From positions 1-36,857 of the forward strand of contig NZ_CANMJE010000020.1 of the NCBI RefSeq assembly GCF_947498095.1: a stretch of DNA of 36,857 bases, given 5' to 3'. Both the position numbers and the translations under genes were made by a program. This stretch comes from an uncultured Shimia sp. GTDB taxonomy: Bacteria; Pseudomonadota; Alphaproteobacteria; Rhodobacterales; Rhodobacteraceae. Below, piece after piece: positions 25,444 to 33,312 of this stretch (position 1 is its first letter; every line of letters starts with the position of its first letter). The notes under the pieces were generated by a model. It was not told the DNA's origin and ran no database searches. It saw only the letters and a program-made list of their open reading frames with translations.

Positions 25444-27258
25444 ATGACCGACCTGAATAAAATCCGCAATTTCTCCATCGTCGCACATATCGACCACGGG
25501 AAATCCACCCTTGCTGACCGCCTCATCCAAGAGACGGGCACGGTCAAGGATCGTGACATGAAGGAACAGCTCCTGGACTCGATGGATATCGAGCGCGAGC
25601 GCGGTATTACGATCAAGGCCAACACCGTCCGCATCGACTATCAGGCCGATGATGGTGAAACCTATGTGCTGAACCTGATCGACACCCCCGGGCACGTTGA
25701 TTTTGCCTATGAAGTCTCCCGCTCAATGCGCGCGGTCGAAGGCTCGCTTTTGGTGGTCGACAGCTCGCAAGGGGTTGAGGCGCAGACACTCGCCAACGTC
25801 TACCACGCCCTGGACGCGGACCATGAAATCGTCCCGATCCTCAACAAGATTGACCTGCCTGCGTCCGACTGTGACCGTGTGGCCGAACAGATCGAAGACG
25901 TCATTGGCATCGACGCCACCGGTGCCATTCAGGTTTCCGCCAAGACGGGGCAGGGTATCCACGAAACGCTCGAAGCCATTGTGCACGACCTGCCCGCGCC
26001 AAAAGGAAACGTAGACGCGCCATTGAAGGCCATGCTCGTGGATTCGTGGTACGACGCCTATCTTGGTGTGATCGTCCTTGTCCGCATCATGGACGGCACC
26101 CTGAAAAAGGGCCAGCGGGTCAAATTCATGTCGAACGGCACGCTGCACAGCGTTGATCGCGTCGGCGTCTTCCGCCCCGAGATGCAAATGGTCGACAGCC
26201 TTGGTCCCGGCGAGATCGGCTTTCTCACCGCCTCGATCAAACAGGTGCGTGACACCCGCGTCGGCGACACCATCACCAATGACCGCAACGGCACCGAGGA
26301 CGCGCTGCCGGGCTTTAAGCCTGCGCAGCCTGTGGTCTTCTGTGGCCTCTTCCCGGTGGATTCCGCCGAATTCGAAGACCTGCGGGATGCCATCGACAAA
26401 CTGGCGCTCAATGACGCCAGCTTCTCGTTCGAAATGGAAACCTCTGCCGCGCTGGGCTTTGGCTTTCGCTGCGGTTTCCTTGGCCTGTTGCACCTCGAAG
26501 TGATCCGTGACCGCATCGAACGGGAATACAACATTGACCTGATCACCACCGCGCCGTCGGTGATCTATCATGTTTACATGAAGGGCAAAGAGGGCGAGAT
26601 GGGCGAGAAAATCGACCTGCACAACCCAGCCGACATGCCCGATATGTCCAAGGTCAATCACCTCGAGGAACCCCGCATAAAGGCAACGATCCTTGTGCCG
26701 GACGAGTACCTTGGCGATGTTCTGAAACTCTGTCAGGACCGCCGCGGCATCCAGCTGGATCTGACCTATGCCGGCAGCCGCGCCATGGTGGTCTATGATC
26801 TGCCGCTGAACGAAGTGGTGTTCGACTTTTATGACCGTCTGAAATCGGTGACCAAGGGCTATGCCTCGTTTGACTACCAGATGGAGGATTACCGCGAGGA
26901 TAACCTCGTTAAAATGTCGGTGCTGGTGAATGACGAGCCCGTTGATGCCCTGTCGATGATGGTCCACCGCGACCGCGCCGAAGAACGCGGCCGGGCGATG
27001 TGCGAAAAGCTCAAAGATCTGATCCCCCGCCACATGTTCAAAATCCCGATCCAGGCGGCCATCGGCGGCAAAGTCATTGCCCGCGAAACCCTGTCTGCCA
27101 TGCGCAAAGACGTGACCGCCAAGTGTTACGGCGGCGACGCCACACGGAAACGCAAACTGCTGGACAAGCAGAAAAAGGGTAAGAAAAAGATGCGCCAGTT
27201 CGGGCAGGTCAACATCCCACAAGAAGCGTTTATCTCAGCGCTGAAAATGGATGACTAA
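25444..27258 (+). CDS. lepA: Translation elongation factor 4 (LepA)
   Basis: 604-residue translational GTPase. G1 is [15 protein letters not shown]2 lies in [15 protein letters not shown]3 is DTPGHVDF and G4 is NKIDLP. The C-terminal LepA-specific domain ends with [27 protein letters not shown], the conserved basic tail that enters the ribosome. LepA back-translocates stalled ribosomes and contributes to 30S biogenesis. The length and start agree with the family. The gene is divergent from the interrupted secreted-protein gene and stands alone. Confidence 0.98.
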   Translation: MTDLNKIRNFSIVAHIDHGKSTLADRLIQETGTVKDRDMKEQLLDSMDIERERGITIKANTVRIDYQADDGETYVLNLIDTPGHVDFAYEVSRSMRAVEGSLLVVDSSQGVEAQTLANVYHALDADHEIVPILNKIDLPASDCDRVAEQIEDVIGIDATGAIQVSAKTGQGIHETLEAIVHDLPAPKGNVDAPLKAMLVDSWYDAYLGVIVLVRIMDGTLKKGQRVKFMSNGTLHSVDRVGVFRPEMQMVDSLGPGEIGFLTASIKQVRDTRVGDTITNDRNGTEDALPGFKPAQPVVFCGLFPVDSAEFEDLRDAIDKLALNDASFSFEMETSAALGFGFRCGFLGLLHLEVIRDRIEREYNIDLITTAPSVIYHVYMKGKEGEMGEKIDLHNPADMPDMSKVNHLEEPRIKATILVPDEYLGDVLKLCQDRRGIQLDLTYAGSRAMVVYDLPLNEVVFDFYDRLKSVTKGYASFDYQMEDYREDNLVKMSVLVNDEPVDALSMMVHRDRAEERGRAMCEKLKDLIPRHMFKIPIQAAIGGKVIARETLSAMRKDVTAKCYGGDATRKRKLLDKQKKGKKKMRQFGQVNIPQEAFISALKMDD

Positions 27259-27742
27259 CCTCACCGTTGCACCGACCAGCCGGGATAATCCCTGCCCTAC
27301 GGAAACACCCTCCAAGCCTCAATCTAAAAGGGACGGTCTTTTCGCGCCATCCGAACCGCGGCACGTAGGGCCTTAATCTTGCGCAGCAAGCGGTCGCTGC
27401 GACGATCTGCCAGAGTAACCGTAAAGAACACTGTGGCGCAGGTGACTTTGTGTCGGAGGTTCCTGGGTGTCCTATTGAGTGAGTCAATTGCGGTTATCAC
27501 CTGGTGAATTCAAGGTGGAGGTCACCCTCACACACGTCTCCAAAACCGCCAGTATGGTTTCCGGTCTGGCCGCACCATCGTCACGGACAACTCACCTGAG
27601 GCACTGGCTCCAGCCCGCCTTCGGGCAGCACTTCGTGTTCGTCGGTGCGGGAGGTATGTGACCCAGATCAAAGTCAAATACATTCCATCTTTGATATATG
27701 AGTCGCATCGGAAACGCCCTTGCATCACCCAGAGGTATTCTC
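27259..27742. other. Gene-free stretch after lepA
   Basis: About 480 bases with no convincing coding frame: the minus-strand frame over 27230-27487 is Arg/Cys-rich and has no recognisable start. I see no terminator with a T-run, no tRNA and no repeat. Only the ribosome binding site AGAGGT at 27731-27736 can be assigned, to the small gene that follows. Confidence 0.4.
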
Positions 27743-27928
27743 ATGTTGCGTCTCGCCCTTATCCTGCATTTGTTCATCGGCTCAACGATCGCCGGATCGG
27801 CTGTGGTGGCTGCCTTGGCGACCGGCAATGACACTCCTATTCCCATCCTGATCGCTGCCTTGGTCGGCTTTTTTGCGGCCATTCCCGTATCGGCCGCGGT
27901 CGCGAAAAAGATATACGCGCTGGACTGA
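27743..27928 (+). CDS. Small membrane protein (often mislabelled CTP synthetase)
   Basis: 61-residue protein with two hydrophobic segments, MLRLALILHLFIGSTIAGSAVVAAL and PILIAALVGFFAAIPVSAAVAKK, and a short basic tail. Start at 27743 is set by AGAGGT six bases upstream, though the frame is open from 27698. In Roseobacter-group genomes similar ~60-residue ORFs carry the database label CTP synthetase, but it has none of the amidotransferase or synthetase motifs and is far too small. It is best described as a conserved small inner-membrane protein of unknown function. Confidence 0.75.
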   Translation: MLRLALILHLFIGSTIAGSAVVAALATGNDTPIPILIAALVGFFAAIPVSAAVAKKIYALD

Positions 27929-28153
27929 CCTGCCTGTTTTTGAAAAATCTACCCGTTCCGTCCTGGCGCGCTCGGAAGCCCGGGTGCGATCCCTATGTGT
28001 GTCTTTCCTAGCGATAGATACGCACGGCTGCGTTGCGATTGGCAATTCAACAGGTTTTCTCGCACATTTTTCGGAGTTATGTCATAAACTCTGAATGTGT
28101 GTTCGAAACCGCTGGGGTGGGGGAATGTCTCAGGAATACAAGGGGTCAATCGT

Positions 28154-28909
28154 GTGATTGAACTCGTCTACAAGCCGCGCGCGCGGTCACTGCGGCATTA
28201 CGTGGTGTCAGAGGAGTCGCTTGGCGCGTTGGACCCCGCGCAGATTCCCGAAACGGCCTTGAATGTATTGGCCGATGTTGCAGAAATCCTAAATGATTTT
28301 AAGGTCTTACACTATGTCTGTGATGGCACACTGCTGGGCATTGTAAGGGACGATGGTTTCATTCCTGGAGATGGCGATATCGACTTTCGTGTGGACCGGT
28401 CGGCGTTAACCAACGAGCTGATCGACGCGTTTAAAGCCGAGGGTTTTTTCGCCTACAAACAAAGTGTTATCGAAGGGCGTTTGACCAATGTCGGGCTGTT
28501 TCGTGATGGTCTTTTGGTGGATCTCTACGTGGCCGTTTTTGCCAATCACAGCGTCATGTTTGAGCTGATCTTTCGCAAAAATCACTTGTCCTATCAGCAA
28601 GCCTTTGACGGAGTTGAACCCATGCAGTTCCACGGGGTCGACGTCAACGTGCCACGCCACGCTTCGGAACACCTTAGGGCTTGTTTCGGGCCTGATTGGC
28701 AACAGCCAACCAAGACCTGGGACAGTTTCTTTAGCCACAAGGCCCTCTGTCGCTGTACGGGCGGTGCCAAGGGTTTGCTGGCAGCCGGGATGAGGTTTCA
28801 GACTGCGCGCAGACTTAGGGTTCGGGACGTCTCTTCTCGTCGATCGTGGCACAGGGTGCGCGATGCTCTTCGGCTTGTGAGCTGGGTGCGAAGGCCAGAC
28901 CGAACATAG
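28154..28909 (+). CDS. LicD-like nucleotidyltransferase-fold protein
   Basis: 251-residue protein with the LicD/fukutin-related core: VCDGTLLGIVRDDGFIPGDGDIDF holds the D-G-T-L-L-G start and the D-x-D acidic pair expected to bind metal. Downstream, DLYVAVF gives a third acidic strand and FHGVDVNVPRHASEHLRACFGPDW the usual end of the domain. LicD proteins transfer phosphocholine or other phospho-groups to surface glycans. The C-terminal ~40 residues are Arg-rich. The frame is open from 28097 (GTG), but GTG at 28154 is preferred because AAGGGG precedes it and the earlier residues look unrelated. No glycan-synthesis genes are adjacent. Confidence 0.72.
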   Translation: MIELVYKPRARSLRHYVVSEESLGALDPAQIPETALNVLADVAEILNDFKVLHYVCDGTLLGIVRDDGFIPGDGDIDFRVDRSALTNELIDAFKAEGFFAYKQSVIEGRLTNVGLFRDGLLVDLYVAVFANHSVMFELIFRKNHLSYQQAFDGVEPMQFHGVDVNVPRHASEHLRACFGPDWQQPTKTWDSFFSHKALCRCTGGAKGLLAAGMRFQTARRLRVRDVSSRRSWHRVRDALRLVSWVRRPDRT

Positions 28910-29057
28910 CTTGAACGCTCTCACCATCACAAAAGCAACGCCCGACGTAAATTTCACAGAAGGCGCGAACCAGCACTTGTTTGTAGGCCTGCGCCGGGAT
29001 AATCGCAGCCTCAGGCGCCAAAGTGCCGCGAGTCGCGAAGTTTATGCAGCGGGCGAG

Positions 29058-29143
29058 TTATCCCTGTGCAAAGCACTCTCATTACAGTGAAATCCAAACC
29101 TTTCCACAGGAAATCCACAAGCAATTCCAAAGTTTTATCCCCA
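29058..29143 (+). other. Cluster of DnaA-box-like sequences
   Basis: Four sites on one strand approach TTATCCACA: TTATCCCTG (29058), CTTTCCACA (29100), AAATCCACA (29111) and TTATCCCCA (29135, one mismatch). The density is unusual, but none is perfect. Confidence 0.3.
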
Positions 29144-29417
29144 AAAAATGTGCTTTTGGCCGTGTTTTTTCCTTGCCCGACTCAGGGTCTCTGCCGCAGC
29201 ATCAAGTTAACGCAAAGGGTCATTGACCCGGAGCGGGACGCGAAAGGTCTTTCGGGATCGGAGCGGGGAAGGGATAGGTTACTGAACCGACCTCGTGGTG
29301 ATGAAACTGGGACGCTGGCCGAAACGGCAGGTCACTTAGGTGGCAGGTAGGGAAGGCAGTGTAAAAGCCCGAGCGTGGATCGGCAAAAGGGTTCGCCCGG
29401 ATGTCGGTTTGGGGGGA

Positions 29418-29433
29418 CAGACCTTTGGGTCTG
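29418..29433 (+). other. Small perfect hairpin
   Basis: CAGACC-TTTG-GGTCTG: six pairs closing a four-base loop, inside the gene-poor stretch. There is no T-run after it, so it is not a simple terminator. Confidence 0.35.
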
Positions 29434-29944
29434 AATCTCGCTGCCAAGGTTCTTTCAGAGCCGAAGCAAACTGAATGGATGTATCTTTCGGGATATAGCC
29501 TTTCATGGAAGGCGTCAGGATTGTGACCTGCGGGTCGCGTTGCAAAGACCGCGTCTGAGCACCTGACGTCTTCTTCCATTTCTACTCTAGGATAGTGTTC
29601 GGAAGACCCAGTTCGACCCCTCGCGATCGAGTGCCCTTTTCATGTCCAGAGAATGAGACGGGACTCGCTTGCCTGTGGCCAACGAGTCCCGTGCGTCAGT
29701 CTTGCATACCGCGTCTATGCACCTGTGGGGCCACCTCTATCCAGTTAAACAGCGATAATCAACCAGATGTTGCGAGTGGTACCATATTTAGTGGCGTGGT
29801 GGGGCGAGGCGGTCTCTATGATGCATTCCTGTTCACTGTCTGTGATGCGCGGCGCTGCCAGAAAGACACCGAGTATGAAACGGCTTTTCTTCTGGGGCGG
29901 TGCCGCCTAACGTAGCAGCACACAGACGCAACAGGAGACAACGC

Positions 29945-30337
29945 ATGCCCGTGACAGCTGCCCAGCTTTTGGAGGCCGCCCATGCCGTGGTACCAGTGAT
30001 TTCAACCGAAGATGCGATTGCGAAGATCGAGGCTGGTGCGTTGTTACTAGACATCCGCGACGCGCCTGAATTGCAAATGGCTGGGCGGGCCGAAGGCAGT
30101 CATCATATTCCACGTGGAATGCTGGAGTTTCGCGCAGACCCCGCGACACCATTTCACGATGCGGAACTGCGTTTCGATCGGCCTGTTATCCTGCATTGCG
30201 CCAGCGGAGGGCGTGCGGCACTCGCCGGTAAATTGCTTAAAGATATGGGTTACGAGCAGGTTTTTAATCTTGGCGGTTTCAAGGATTGGAAAGAGGCCGG
30301 TGGCCCTTCAACAGAACCCGTCGCTCCCGGAATGTAG
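29945..30337 (+). CDS. Rhodanese-like domain protein
   Basis: 130-residue single-domain rhodanese. GALLLDIRDAPEL is the first strand with the conserved Asp-x-Arg, and VILHCASGGRAALAGKLL contains the catalytic Cys loop CASGGR. The ending QVFNLGGFKDWKEAGGP is the family's typical C-terminus. It would carry persulfide sulfur in the cytoplasm. Start 29945 is supported by AGGAGA at 29933-29938. It lies 130 bp before the acyl carrier protein gene; a functional link is not evident. Confidence 0.9.
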   Translation: MPVTAAQLLEAAHAVVPVISTEDAIAKIEAGALLLDIRDAPELQMAGRAEGSHHIPRGMLEFRADPATPFHDAELRFDRPVILHCASGGRAALAGKLLKDMGYEQVFNLGGFKDWKEAGGPSTEPVAPGM

Positions 30338-30467
30338 GGAAACATGAGATTTCCCCAAAGAGTAAGGACCTGCAGTCAGGTTGACACTGGCATCCAACGG
30401 CGATGCCTTCTAGACTTAACCGATAACTCTGCTTAGCGATCCGACTGCATCTTTTGACGAGGATAAC

Positions 30468-30740
30468 ATGGCCAGTGACACAACCAATCTTTCCCAAGAT
30501 CTGCTTGAACTTGTAGCGCGCGAGGGGATGGTGGACATCTCCGACATAAAACCGGAATACCGCCTTGAGGATTTGGATATCTAGTCGGCAGACTTTGTAA
30601 TGATCCTGATGGCGCTGGAAGAAGAGTATGGCGTCTACAAATCGGTCGACAATGAGTTGAGCGACGTCGAAACTGTGCAGGAGCTCTTGAATTTGGCGCA
30701 GGCCAAAATCGAGCAGCATCAGAAAGAAAACCAAGCGTGA
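30468..30740 (+). pseudogene. Acyl carrier protein gene with amber codon before the active Ser
   Basis: Read through, the gene gives a 90-residue acyl carrier protein: helix I ends near VDISDIKPEYRLEDLDI, and after the stop SADFVMILMALEEEYGV is the phosphopantetheine helix, with Ser40 (TCG 30585-30587) as attachment site. Codon 39 is TAG (30582-30584). In most ACPs the residue just before this Ser is Asp (DSL); one base change from AAG, GAG or CAG would give TAG. GAGGA lies just upstream of the ATG. The gene ends in GTGA, overlapping the ketosynthase GTG start, so the two are translationally coupled; an early stop would also reduce ketosynthase synthesis. Loss by mutation is most likely; suppression or a base-call error remain possible. 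Confidence 0.8.
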
Positions 30741-31948
30741 CAAGGGTTGTTGTCACAGGCGCGGGCGCCGTTTCTGCTTGTGGGCTTGGACGCGAAGCGC
30801 TTTGGCACGGAGTGGCGTCGGGCCAGAGCGGGGTTTGCAGCGTAGACTTTCCCGCAATCGGCAATCAGCGCGTGGGCACGGCGGCAGCGCTGTCCGCTGA
30901 CTCGTTAGAGACACTGGCCGAAGACCTGAAACATCGAATGCGTGACCCGGTTGCCGTTTATGCGGTACGCGCGGCACATGAGGCGATTGAACAGGCTGGA
31001 TTGACCGACGGTGATTTTGGCGATGCCTGTGGTGTGGTCATAGGCTCGGGGTTTGGCGGTGCAAAGACGCTCGACGACAATTACATGGCTTTTGGCGTTG
31101 ATCGAAAAATGCGTCTCGACCCAATGGCCGTCCCCAAAATCATGACCAACGCCGCGGCGTCCTGGGTGTCGATGGAGTTTGGCGCGTCGGGGCCGATTTA
31201 TGCATCATCAACGGCTTGCTCTTCGGGCAGCCAATCCATCGGTCTGGCCTATCAGATGCTCAAAGGGGGTGCGATGCAGCGCTGTCTTGCGGGTGGGTCT
31301 GAGGCTTGTCTTGTTGGGGGCGTGTTTCGGGTGTGGGAACTCCTTCGCGTAATGACTGCTGAAAAGAACCGCCCATTCTCCAAGGATCGCAATGGCATGA
31401 CCCTTGGTGAAGGGGCCGGAATTCTTGTGATGGAAACTCTAGAAAGTGCCCAAGCTCGCGGCGCGGACATTCTTTGTGAGATCGTTGGCTATGGCACCAA
31501 TTCTGATGCAGGTGACCTTTTGCGCCCCAACCCAAAGCGCGCATCGGCCTGCATGGAGCTGGCCATTGCAGACGCAGGCGTTTCGCCGTCCGAAATTGGC
31601 TATGTTAATGCGCAAGGCACCGGAACAGTCGCCAATGATGTGACCGAAGTTGGCGCCTTGCGGGATGTGTTTGGCGCGGATTTGAAAGGTCTTGAAGTCT
31701 CGTCGACAAAACCCATCCACGGACATGCACTGGGCGCGGCCGGCGCGATCGAGGCCGTGGTTTCCATTGAAGCTTTGCGGCACCAGATTGCGCCTCCAAC
31801 CATCAACTTTAACGAAGTTGACCCGAAGATCGGAATTGACCCGGTTGCCAATACCGCGCGTCCAATCTCGACCAATGCAGTGATGTCAAACTCATTGGCG
31901 TTTGGTGGTATTAACGCATCGCTGGTTTTTGCCAAGTTTGATGGCTGA
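30737..31948 (+). CDS. Beta-ketoacyl-ACP synthase (KAS I/II type), His-to-Gln in active site
   Basis: 403-residue thiolase-fold ketosynthase, close in length to FabF. The nucleophile is Cys161 in ASSTACSSGSQS. The second catalytic His is His330 in KPIHGHALGAAG. The first catalytic His, normally in NAHGTGT, is Gln293 here (CAA, 31613-31615; YVNAQGTGT). FabF uses Cys-His-His for decarboxylative condensation, so losing this His should impair malonyl decarboxylation; transacylation could survive. The GTG start overlaps the ACP stop. The next gene starts inside this one's end. The three-gene set suggests a dedicated fatty-acid- or polyketide-like pathway, now possibly inactive. Confidence 0.88.
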   Translation: MTRVVVTGAGAVSACGLGREALWHGVASGQSGVCSVDFPAIGNQRVGTAAALSADSLETLAEDLKHRMRDPVAVYAVRAAHEAIEQAGLTDGDFGDACGVVIGSGFGGAKTLDDNYMAFGVDRKMRLDPMAVPKIMTNAAASWVSMEFGASGPIYASSTACSSGSQSIGLAYQMLKGGAMQRCLAGGSEACLVGGVFRVWELLRVMTAEKNRPFSKDRNGMTLGEGAGILVMETLESAQARGADILCEIVGYGTNSDAGDLLRPNPKRASACMELAIADAGVSPSEIGYVNAQGTGTVANDVTEVGALRDVFGADLKGLEVSSTKPIHGHALGAAGAIEAVVSIEALRHQIAPPTINFNEVDPKIGIDPVANTARPISTNAVMSNSLAFGGINASLVFAKFDG

Positions 31949-32763
31949 TCTTCCAAGTTTTCTGACCATCCCAAACGGCCTGAGTGCAAAGGACGTGCGG
32001 GCATTGGCGGGGTGCCTGAACGCCATGGTTCCCGATGTGTACCCACAGGATGGTTGGGTGCCGACTATCGCCCCTGCGATATTTTTTGGGACATGAAGCT
32101 CTAGTAGGATATGCCGACGAAATGCGGCCAGCGCCGGGGCGGGGAATGGTGCATGAAAGTCAAAGTTTTCAGCGTTTCTCACCTGTTGAACCATCTCAAC
32201 CTCTTGGGATTGAAGCAGCCCTAACCCAAAAAGACGCGGCCAGGGTTTTTGATTTTCGACTGCTTGCTGATGATGGCGCAGCGGTTGGCACAATGCAGAC
32301 ACGTCAGCGCGAAGTGTCGCCTGATGATATGGCGCGGCTGAAAGGTAGCCGCTTTCCACCTCATATGGACAAGGGTGACGTCGTCTGGCGAGACACAGCG
32401 CAATTTGGGGAACGTGCTGTGGCTGACTATCTGTCTTTGGCCCGGGACCCCAACCCGATCCACGTCAGTGATGACGCGGCAAGAGAGGTCGGTCTTCAGT
32501 CCGCCGTTGTACCAGGTATGTTCTTTGCGGGTGTGCTCGACTGTGTGGTGTCAGGGCTGGCGCCGACCAGTGTGCTGACCCAAATGAAGCTGCGATTCAT
32601 GGCGCCCGTTCCGGTGGGGGACGGCTTGCGTTTGGGCGTGCTCATACGTGCCAAACATGATGACGGTAGTTCTAAGTCCGTGCGAGTCTTCGTGTTGCGC
32701 CACGATATGACGATCGCAGTGATTGCGGACCTTGATGTGAACGTTATTGATCAGGCGACGTAG
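31941..32763 (+). pseudogene. MaoC-like double-hotdog dehydratase, frameshifted
   Basis: 273-residue hydratase/dehydratase if one base is removed. The first frame runs from ATG 31941 (inside the ketosynthase end) through DVYPQDGWVPTIAPAIFFG and stops. Homology resumes in the next frame as GHEALVGYADEMRPAPG and continues to 32763. The join is in the T6-G3 run at 32082-32090; dropping one G gives PAIFFGHEALVG. The N-terminal half looks like a FabZ-like hotdog. The C-terminal half is MaoC type with YLSLARDPNPIHVSDDAA, whose Asp and His are the catalytic pair. It would dehydrate a 3-hydroxyacyl thioester made in this pathway. The 3' end overlaps the convergent DUF3307 gene by 13 bases. Confidence 0.8.
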
Positions 32764-33137
32764 CTGATCCAGAGCCATACCATGAATAGGTTGGTCAGAT
32801 GGTGGATGGCCTGATCCAGTCCCATCGCACGCCAGAATTTTGCGTTGTTCGGTGTCAGCTGTTTCACGACATTCTCACGCGCTTTCCAGAAGTCGACGTG
32901 AAAGTGAATGATGAACTCAAACAGGAAGAGAATGATAAGCCAGGTGATGGGCGTGCCGAAGAAGGCAAAGATCACAATTGAGAATACGGCGTGAATTGCA
33001 GCGTGGACGGTGCGGCCGAGGTGAAAATACTGGTCCCGACCGGTCAGCATCCAAAGGGTCTGACAATAGAAATCTGCTATCAGATGTTTGATTTGCAACA
33101 GCGCAATCAAGATCAGAATTTTTGTTGTCAGGTCCAT
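32751..33137 (-). CDS. DUF3307 domain-containing membrane protein
   Basis: 128-residue membrane protein with three or four hydrophobic segments. The N-terminal LLQIKHLIADFYCQTLWML is the DUF3307 hallmark (K/H-x-x-ADF...Q), and HAAIHAVFSIVIFAFFG and LFEFIIHFHVDFWK supply conserved His residues in membrane-proximal positions. HHLTNLFMVWLWI closes the protein. Function is unknown for the family. The stop lies 13 bases inside the end of the MaoC-like gene on the other strand. Confidence 0.88.
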   Translation of the reverse strand: MDLTTKILILIALLQIKHLIADFYCQTLWMLTGRDQYFHLGRTVHAAIHAVFSIVIFAFFGTPITWLIILFLFEFIIHFHVDFWKARENVVKQLTPNNAKFWRAMGLDQAIHHLTNLFMVWLWISYVA

Positions 33138-33312
33138 GAACCTGGGCTCCCATGTCTTTCCCTACCTAAAACCTTAGCTCTCGAAAATGGATCTGGCAAA
33201 TGCCAACAGCATCCTTTCTGGCGCTTGATCCCAACGTCAATTGGTTGTTAGCATCTATTTAACGCGCATCGGCCTCAGAAAGAGGGCGATCTAAAGCAAC
33301 AGGACATATCCC

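Larger units (their letters stand above)
28910..29944. other. About 1 kb with no convincing gene
   Basis: The stretch separates the LicD-like gene from the rhodanese gene. It contains a cluster of DnaA-box-like 9-mers (29058-29143), a GGGTCATTGACCC palindrome (29217-29229) and a CAGACC-TTTG-GGTCTG hairpin (29418-29433). A minus-strand frame of 119 codons at 29220-29579 has an unusual His/Pro/Phe-rich composition and no recognisable family. A plus-strand frame at 29595-29915 looks like chance. A structured RNA or degenerate sequence are both possible. Confidence 0.4.

Noticed and set aside
25723..27222. 499-codon open frame on the minus strand
   Set aside because: It lies wholly antisense to lepA, with the His/Val/Asp-rich composition typical of antisense frames in GC-rich genes. 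There are no motifs.
29595..29915. 106-codon plus-strand frame before the rhodanese gene
   Set aside because: Mixed Cys/Arg/Ser composition, no ribosome binding site, no recognisable domain.
30381..30410. TTGACA as a -35 box for the ACP gene
   Set aside because: No acceptable -10 at 16-18 bp spacing (TGCCTT at 17 bp).
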